From: Pelagivirga sediminicola
GTDB taxonomy: Bacteria; Pseudomonadota; Alphaproteobacteria; Rhodobacterales; Rhodobacteraceae
Direction of reading: 5' to 3'
Length of the DNA stretch: 64,000 nucleotides
NCBI RefSeq assembly: GCF_003072125.1
Contig: NZ_QCYH01000008.1
Coordinates: forward strand, 62,001-126,000
In this document: piece by piece, positions 61,659 to 64,000 of the stretch
Numbering within the stretch: position 1 is the stretch's first letter
How the letters are laid out: each line of letters opens with the position of its first letter
Position numbers and translations under genes: made by a program
The notes under the pieces: generated by a model
Database searches by the model: none
The model's input: only the letters and a program-made list of their open reading frames with translations
Told to the model about the DNA's origin: nothing

Positions 61659-62687
61659 ATGACCGCACTTAGCGAATACCAAAGGCTTGAGGCGTCCGGC
61701 CTGTGGCGCAGCACGCCCGGCGATCAGCGTTGCGAGGTGGTCGTATCCATCGGCGATGCCACGCTCGTCATCACCGACATGCGCGACCGCGCGCTGACCC
61801 ATTGGTCGATCCCCGCCGTCGTGCGGGCCAATCCCGGCCAGATCCCGGCGATCTATCACCCCGATGGCGACACCGGCGAGACGCTGGAGCTGGACGCGGG
61901 CGAGCGGCAGATGATCGACGCTATCGAAAAACTGCGCGCGGGCGTGGCGCGACTGCGGCCCCGGCCCGGACGTCTGCGGCTGATGATGATGCTGGGCTCG
62001 ATGGCGGCGGCCGCGGCGCTGGCGGTGTTCTGGCTGCCGGGGGCGGTGCGCGATCACGCGCTGCGGGTGGTCCCGCCCGTCAAGCGCGCCCAGATCGGCG
62101 CGGCGCTGGAGGCGCAGATGCAATCGGTCACCGGCCCGCCCTGCCGCGCGCCCGCCGGCACCGCCGCGCTGACGCGGCTGGCCGAGCGGTTGCCGGCCAA
62201 GCGCGGCACCGGCGCGCTGCGGGTGGTGCGCGGCGGCGTCCGCACCACCGCCACGCTGCCCGGCGGCACGATCCTGCTGCACCGATCACTGGTCGAGGAT
62301 TTCGAGGAGCCCGACGTCGTGGCCGGATACATCGTGGCCGAGCGCGTGCGCGCGCGCGCCTATGACCCGCTGGGCCGGCTTCTGGATCATGCCGACCTGA
62401 TCGCGGCGTTCCGCCTGCTGACCACGGGCGAGCCGGGACAGGAGGCACTGCGCAGCTATGCCGAATACCTGCTGACCGACGCGCCCGCCGCGCCGCTGGA
62501 CGACGCCGCGCTGCTGTCGGGATTTCAGGCGTGGTCGGTGCGCAGCACGCCTTATGCCTATGCGCGCGACATCACCGGCGAGACGACGCTGGGCCTGATC
62601 GAGGCGGACCCGTTCACCACCGAGGTTCCGCCCGCCCTGCTGAGCGACGGCGATTGGCTGCGCCTTCAGGGCATTTGCGGAAGCTAA
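61659..62687 (+). CDS. Membrane-anchored M48-like protein lacking the zinc motif
   Basis: 342 residues. A cytoplasmic N-terminus of about 105 residues, one transmembrane helix at about 108-127, then a domain with LPGGTILLHRSLVEDFEEPDVVAGYIVAERVRA. This has the layout of M48 peptidases (GGxIxVxxGLL, then acidic helix, then HExxH) but the HExxH position reads YIVAE, so peptidase activity is not expected. Conserved hypothetical in Rhodobacterales by my reading. Strong terminator follows. Confidence 0.65.
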   Translation: MTALSEYQRLEASGLWRSTPGDQRCEVVVSIGDATLVITDMRDRALTHWSIPAVVRANPGQIPAIYHPDGDTGETLELDAGERQMIDAIEKLRAGVARLRPRPGRLRLMMMLGSMAAAAALAVFWLPGAVRDHALRVVPPVKRAQIGAALEAQMQSVTGPPCRAPAGTAALTRLAERLPAKRGTGALRVVRGGVRTTATLPGGTILLHRSLVEDFEEPDVVAGYIVAERVRARAYDPLGRLLDHADLIAAFRLLTTGEPGQEALRSYAEYLLTDAPAAPLDDAALLSGFQAWSVRSTPYAYARDITGETTLGLIEADPFTTEVPPALLSDGDWLRLQGICGS

Positions 62688-62709
62688 GCCGCCTGCCCCG
62701 GAAAATGCA

Positions 62710-62740
62710 AAAGGCCGGGGCCATCGCGGCTCCGGCCTTT
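62710..62740. terminator. Bidirectional terminator
   Basis: Stem AAAGGCCGG-GGCC / GGC-T-CCGGCCTTT with a five-base loop, between the M48-like gene and the convergent SPOR-domain gene. Confidence 0.85.
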
Positions 62741-62771
62741 CCTCTTTGTATCGGCCATGTTCGTGCGGGCG

Positions 62772-64000
62772 TCAGCGCAGGGTGGCATTGCCAAATCCGG
62801 CGCGCCGGGTTTGCGACAGCGCCGCGTCCAGCGCGCTTTGCGTGTTGTAGGGGCCGCTCAAAACCAGCGTATAGGTCGCGCCGCTCTTGCTCATCCGGCC
62901 CAGACGCGCGGGCAGGCCCGCACCGGCAAGGCGCTGCGCGGCCTGCTGCGCCTGTGCGCGGCTGGCATAGACACCGGCCTGAACATAGCTGTGGCTTGCC
63001 GCCTGCGCCTTCGGCGCGGCTGAAGGCTGGCGCGACTTGCTCGACACATAGACGGTGCGGCCTGTCGCCCCCTGCCCCGCTGCGGCATTGCTGCGCGCCG
63101 ACTGCGCCGCGCGCTGCTCCTCATAGCTTGTGTAGGGATAGACCAGACCGGGATATTGCGCGGTCACCTCGCGCCCCGTGTCGGTCAGGATCAGGCGGCG
63201 CGGCACGGTATTTGTCCACATCCGGGCCATCGCGGCCTTGCCTGCCAAGGTCTGGTGCGCGCGATGCGGATTCAGGCGCCCGTCCATCCAGACACGCTTG
63301 TACCCGTGGGGGATGCTCACGCCCTGCACCGCGTTCACCCGCGCGCGCACCACATGGCGCGGCGCGATGCGCGTTGTATAGGGATCCACGATGCGCGTCC
63401 GCGGTGCGACCGCAGTGGCGCGCGGAACAAAGACCGGCACGCCCGACACGGTATACCCCGTTCCGCGATAGAGCGGCGGGGTGTGGACGGGGGGCGAGCG
63501 CATGATTTCATATCGCACCGGCGCGGGCCGGGGTGCAGGCGCCGCCGCGCGCGGCGCAACGCGGACCGCCCTGGTGCCCGGCACGCGTGTCACATGCGCC
63601 TCGGCCTGCGGGCCGCAGCGCACCGGGTAACCGGGGCCGGGCGACGTCATGTAGCGCGACGATTGCACGCTGGCAGTCGAACAGGCAGGCGTGCGCACGC
63701 GGCGCACCTGCACCGGGGTTACCGAGGGCTGGGGCGGGGCGACTCTCACGGGCGTGCGGGGCGCCTGAACCGGAACCGGAACCGGCGCGGCGGTCGCCGC
63801 AGGCGCCGGAGTTGCGCGCACAGTGCGCTTGGCCGCGGGTTTTGGCGCCGGGGCGGCGATCACCGCCTGCGGCTTGGGCTGCACCTTGGGCGCAGGCGCA
63901 GGTTCGGGCGCGCGTGCGGTCGGCAGCGATGGCTGCTGTCCGCACAATGTCTGGCGCGCGCGCGTGACGCGCGGCACCCACGTCACGTTGCCGTCGATGC
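62772..64000 (-). CDS. SPOR-domain cell-envelope protein (5' end outside window)
   Basis: At least 408 residues; the frame is open to the window edge, and the GTG at 63986 is internal. A Pro/Ala-rich linker is followed by a region with GYKRVWMDGRLNPHRA and a C-terminal SPOR domain of about 75 residues (SYVQAGVYASRAQAQQAAQRLAGAGLPARLGRM). SPOR domains bind denuded peptidoglycan at septa. The missing N-terminus should carry a signal or membrane anchor. Confidence 0.85.
   Translation of the reverse strand, partial: IDGNVTWVPRVTRARQTLCGQQPSLPTARAPEPAPAPKVQPKPQAVIAAPAPKPAAKRTVRATPAPAATAAPVPVPVQAPRTPVRVAPPQPSVTPVQVRRVRTPACSTASVQSSRYMTSPGPGYPVRCGPQAEAHVTRVPGTRAVRVAPRAAAPAPRPAPVRYEIMRSPPVHTPPLYRGTGYTVSGVPVFVPRATAVAPRTRIVDPYTTRIAPRHVVRARVNAVQGVSIPHGYKRVWMDGRLNPHRAHQTLAGKAAMARMWTNTVPRRLILTDTGREVTAQYPGLVYPYTSYEEQRAAQSARSNAAAGQGATGRTVYVSSKSRQPSAAPKAQAASHSYVQAGVYASRAQAQQAAQRLAGAGLPARLGRMSKSGATYTLVLSGPYNTQSALDAALSQTRRAGFGNATLR

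Overview
The window is high-GC DNA with densely packed operons, many 1-4 bp start/stop overlaps and abundant hairpin terminators. The gene content (chvG/chvI next to an ATP-type pckA, a partial regulatory PTS with a truncated hprK, a CIO-type quinol oxidase with a DUF2474 mini-subunit, and the tmm/tdm/dmm/gmaS/mgs methylamine genes) points to an alphaproteobacterium of the Rhodobacterales, most likely a marine Roseobacter-group member. This assignment is an inference from gene content. I found no rRNA, tRNA, CRISPR array, insertion sequence or phage gene.

Layout. (1) 0-7.6 kb: regulatory block chvI-chvG-hprK-rapZ-EIIA-HPr-acyltransferase on the minus strand, divergent from pckA. (2) 7.6-13.3 kb: azlCD exporter, then fdhD, a small membrane gene, mobA, mobB and a long MoeA fusion protein (molybdenum cofactor maturation). 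(3) 13.3-16 kb: cioAB with a 39-residue DUF2474 subunit. (4) 16-20.8 kb: sulfur block (Crp/Fnr regulator, DUF2892, SulP, two YeeE/YedE half-proteins, persulfide-dioxygenase-like MBL protein). (5) 20.8-24.5 kb: DsbA-like protein, a frameshifted TlpA-like gene and a QseB/PmrA-type two-component system with a PmrA-box-like operator. (6) 24.5-34.4 kb: a seven-gene minus-strand operon hyuB-hyuA-livG-livF-livH-livM-livK-like, facing an AraC-type regulator across a 22-bp-periodic repeat array. (7) 34.3-39.5 kb: MarR-adaptor-RND pump operon and a universal stress protein. (8) 39.5-61.4 kb: a methylated-amine island. (9) 61.6-64 kb: a degenerate M48-like membrane protein and a SPOR-domain protein cut by the window edge.

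The methylated-amine island reads as a nearly complete route. TmoXVW would import trimethylamine N-oxide (TMAO). Tmm would oxidise trimethylamine to TMAO. Tdm would split TMAO to dimethylamine and formaldehyde. DmmDABC would demethylate dimethylamine to methylamine. GmaS and MgsABC would convert methylamine through gamma-glutamylmethylamide to N-methylglutamate. The last enzyme, N-methylglutamate dehydrogenase (mgdABCD), is not in the window. The island also carries an APC permease, a rhodanese, a GntR/FCD regulator, an XRE-cupin regulator, and a group II truncated haemoglobin whose start codon overlaps the tdm stop.

The observations I rate highest are: the 22-bp periodic repeat array between hyuB and araC; the tdm-globin translational overlap; the operator array and strong promoter in front of tmm; the exact 12-bp direct repeat in the tmoX/XRE intergenic region; a decayed gene beside tmm with an in-frame stop; the frameshifted tlpA-like gene; and the MoeA fusion with an unidentified N-terminal domain of about 300 residues.
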